A DNA stretch of 24,623 nt, from contig CAJUAR010000041.1 in assembly GCA_910584495.1 (NCBI GenBank), positions 1-24,623 of the forward strand. Direction: 5' to 3'. Below are positions 22,829 to 24,623 of this stretch, piece by piece. The notes under the pieces are model-generated. The model was not told the origin of the DNA and made no database searches. It was given only the letters and a program-made list of their open reading frames with translations. Each line of letters begins with the position of its first letter. Within the stretch, counting starts at the first letter, position 1. Position numbers and translations under genes: made by a program. The DNA is from an uncultured Muribaculaceae bacterium (GTDB taxonomy: Bacteria; Bacteroidota; Bacteroidia; Bacteroidales; Muribaculaceae).

Positions 22829-23044
22829 ATGAACTCCTACCTTGGTGTAAATCATTGTATTAAGCCCTGTTGTGGTATTGTTAAACTTAATTATATTGGA
22901 AATATGGATGATTTTTCATCATCAACCGGCTTTGATCCAAATGGTAATCCATGTGATTATGTTGATGAAGATGGTACTATTTGGAGATATCTTGGTAAGA
23001 GGCATGGTTTTGATGAATGGGGAGGAATTCCCAAAGAAGATTAG
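22829..23044 (+). CDS. Small protein of unknown function, last gene of the caspase-CHAT operon
   Basis: 71 residues from ATG 22829, 38 bases after the CHAT stop. A start at 22763 would overlap CHAT, and an internal ATG at 22904 is also possible. I do not recognise a family. The C-terminal half is rich in acidic and aromatic residues (GFDPNGNPCDYVDEDGTIW, RYLGKRHGFDEWGGIPKED). The N-terminus has three cysteines (NHCIKPCCG). There is no signal peptide or membrane span. The operon terminator follows 14 bases after its stop, which supports it as a genuine fifth member, perhaps a substrate, inhibitor or effector. Coding status is uncertain. Confidence 0.5.
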   Translation: MNSYLGVNHCIKPCCGIVKLNYIGNMDDFSSSTGFDPNGNPCDYVDEDGTIWRYLGKRHGFDEWGGIPKED

Positions 23045-23058
23045 GCCCATTCATTGTG

Positions 23059-23095
23059 TAAGGTGCATTGGAACGAGTGTACCTTATGTTTTTTT
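23059..23095 (+). terminator. Intrinsic terminator of the caspase-CHAT operon
   Basis: TAAGGTGCA (23059-23067) pairs with TGTACCTTA (23078-23086) with one G-U pair and a 10-base loop, followed by TG and seven T (23089-23095). It ends the unit that starts at 17465. Confidence 0.8.
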
Positions 23096-23163
23096 GCTTG
23101 TCATTGTTAACCTTTATATGGTTTGTATCATAAAGAGACAAACAATTGCAAAGGAACAGAGAT

Positions 23164-24623
23164 ATGAACAATACAAATACTATACCTGTTGACAATGACA
23201 ATTATGAACAACAGTTGGCTTACGACCTTGTAGCGAACACTAATCGTTGTCTTTTTATCACCGGGAAGGCCGGGACCGGAAAGACTACATTTATTCAGCG
23301 AATACAAAAGGAGATTCAAAAGAGCTTCATAGTGTTAGCTCCTACAGGAATAGCTGCAATTGCTGCCGGAGGTCAAACGTTACATTCCTTTTTCGGATTT
23401 CCAATGGAGATTATTGGACCTCATACCAAAATACAGGTTTCATTTACTAATCGGGAATTACTCAAGCACGTTGATACGATTATCGTGGATGAGGCATCTA
23501 TGTTGCGAAGTGATATGGTAGATGGTATGGATCGTTATCTGCGTATAGCATTTCATAATAATATGCCATTTGGAGGCAAACAAATTATTTTTGTGGGAGA
23601 TTTGTTTCAGCTGCCTCCCGTTGTTAGAAAAGGTTCTGTTGACGATGAGATGCTTTGTGATTTATATGGAGTGGGAACGCCTTTCTTTTACAAAGCCAAC
23701 GTTCTTAAACGAATGAATCTGCCAAAAATAGAATTTAGGAAGGTATATCGTCAGACTGACAAAACTTTTATCGAAATACTGAATAAAATGCGAATAGGAG
23801 AAGTTGGACATGCGGAGCTTGATATCCTCAATGAGCATGTATCCACAGATGACACCATGGATGATTATTCAGTTATCCTGACAGGATTTAATAAAAAAGC
23901 TGAGCGCATAAACGAGGTAAAACTTAACGCATTGGAAGGTGATGAAGTTGTATATGATGGCATCAAAACCGATAAGTTTAAAACAAGTGATTGCCCTGCA
24001 CCCGAACATTTGAGATTAAAAATTGGTGCTCAGGTCATTTTCTGTAGGAACGACTATTCTGCTAAGTGTGCTAATGGCACAATTGCTAAGGTTATAAGTC
24101 TTGAAGATGATGAGATTCAAGTCCAGTTAGAAAATGGAAATAAGGTACGAGTAGTCCGTGTAACATGGGAAAGCTATGAAAGAATATATAACCGGGACAC
24201 TCATCGCATTGAGTCTAAAGTAGTGGGTGCTTATAGCCAATTTCCTCTTAAATTAGCATGGGCAATAACAATTCATCGCTCACAAGGCATGACTTTTGAC
24301 CGCATGCATTTTGATCTTTCATGGGGTACATTTGCAGCCGGTCAGGCTTATGTTGCGATTAGCAGAATGCGTTCTCTTGACGGCCTAACCTTGAGCAACC
24401 CTTTGATGGCCCATCACGTAACAGTCAATCCTGAAATTAAAGCCTTTTCTAATTCCTTCAATGATGTTGTAATGATTAAAGATGAGTTGGAGACCGGGAA
24501 GGAGATTTATAAACATATTGTAAGAAAACAGTATGACCAAGCTTCTATGGCTCTATTAAAACTCACTCTACCTCAAATTCGCAGCCAATCCGTTTGCTCG
24601 AACCGATTTAATTGTTACGCGTG
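23164..24623 (+). CDS. PIF1-like DNA helicase (partial, runs off the window)
   Basis: From ATG 23164 the frame stays open for 486 codons to the window edge, so the C-terminus is missing. Walker A is GKAGTGKT at residues 34-41, Walker B IIVDEASML at about 107-114, then GDLFQLPPV at about 145-153. Near the end come AITIHRSQGMTFDRM and QAYVAISRMRSLDGL, the SF1B motifs V and VI. These identify a PIF1/RecD2-type 5'-3' helicase, usually annotated as AAA family ATPase or PIF1 helicase in Bacteroidetes. Full-length relatives often carry C-terminal HRDC or helicase-associated domains. It lies after the operon terminator, so it should have its own promoter; I found no clear TAnnTTTG box in 23096-23163. 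It has the AT-rich composition of the region. Confidence 0.9.
   Translation, partial: MNNTNTIPVDNDNYEQQLAYDLVANTNRCLFITGKAGTGKTTFIQRIQKEIQKSFIVLAPTGIAAIAAGGQTLHSFFGFPMEIIGPHTKIQVSFTNRELLKHVDTIIVDEASMLRSDMVDGMDRYLRIAFHNNMPFGGKQIIFVGDLFQLPPVVRKGSVDDEMLCDLYGVGTPFFYKANVLKRMNLPKIEFRKVYRQTDKTFIEILNKMRIGEVGHAELDILNEHVSTDDTMDDYSVILTGFNKKAERINEVKLNALEGDEVVYDGIKTDKFKTSDCPAPEHLRLKIGAQVIFCRNDYSAKCANGTIAKVISLEDDEIQVQLENGNKVRVVRVTWESYERIYNRDTHRIESKVVGAYSQFPLKLAWAITIHRSQGMTFDRMHFDLSWGTFAAGQAYVAISRMRSLDGLTLSNPLMAHHVTVNPEIKAFSNSFNDVVMIKDELETGKEIYKHIVRKQYDQASMALLKLTLPQIRSQSVCSNRFNCYA

Overview
The window looks like a chromosomal segment of a Bacteroidales bacterium. Three things point there: several genes are preceded by the Bacteroidetes-type -7 box TAnnTTTG, Shine-Dalgarno sequences are absent, and the gene complement is typical of the group (RpoA starting MAILAFQKP, a TGS-uridine kinase fusion, a lipoprotein Dcp, anti-sigma/ECF pairs, a RhuM remnant). 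The fairly GC-rich core genes would fit Muribaculaceae, but that family-level placement is a guess.

Layout. 1-2955 is the end of the alpha operon of ribosomal genes, rpsM(partial)-rpsK-rpsD-rpoA-rplQ, closed by a good intrinsic terminator. The rpsK-rpsD gap is unusually long and full of GC-rich inverted repeats. 3046-4559 is an IS110/IS1111-family insertion sequence with imperfect inverted ends and a structured non-coding segment that may encode a bridge (seek) RNA. 4624-7010 holds a uridine-kinase-like nucleoside kinase and an exported TPR protein. 7030-7290 is a broken RhuM-family gene. 7327-8607 (minus strand) is a small operon: membrane protein, ECF sigma factor, putative anti-sigma protein. 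8885-13611 is a tight operon of Dcp peptidase, AspRS and a Nif3-like protein. It is followed by a zinc-ribbon coiled-coil protein with its own probable promoter and terminator, and then by recQ.

Just after recQ, at about 16.6 kb, base composition changes abruptly to AT-rich and the content becomes accessory. There is a HigB/HigA-type toxin-antitoxin pair on the minus strand. Divergent from it runs a five-gene unit from 17465 to 23095: an exported caspase-like peptidase, an ECF sigma factor, a single-pass membrane anti-sigma-like protein, a large exported TPR-CHAT peptidase and a small unknown protein. A near-consensus promoter (TTTG-N20-TAAATTTG) precedes it and an intrinsic terminator follows it. 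A PIF1-like helicase runs off the right edge.

The most interesting system is this caspase / ECF sigma / anti-sigma / CHAT operon. Both clan-CD cysteine peptidases carry apparent signal peptides, and the anti-sigma-like protein spans the membrane. This suggests an envelope-sensing proteolytic switch that frees the sigma factor, possibly a stress or defence response. The domains and operon are read from the sequence; the mechanism is inference.
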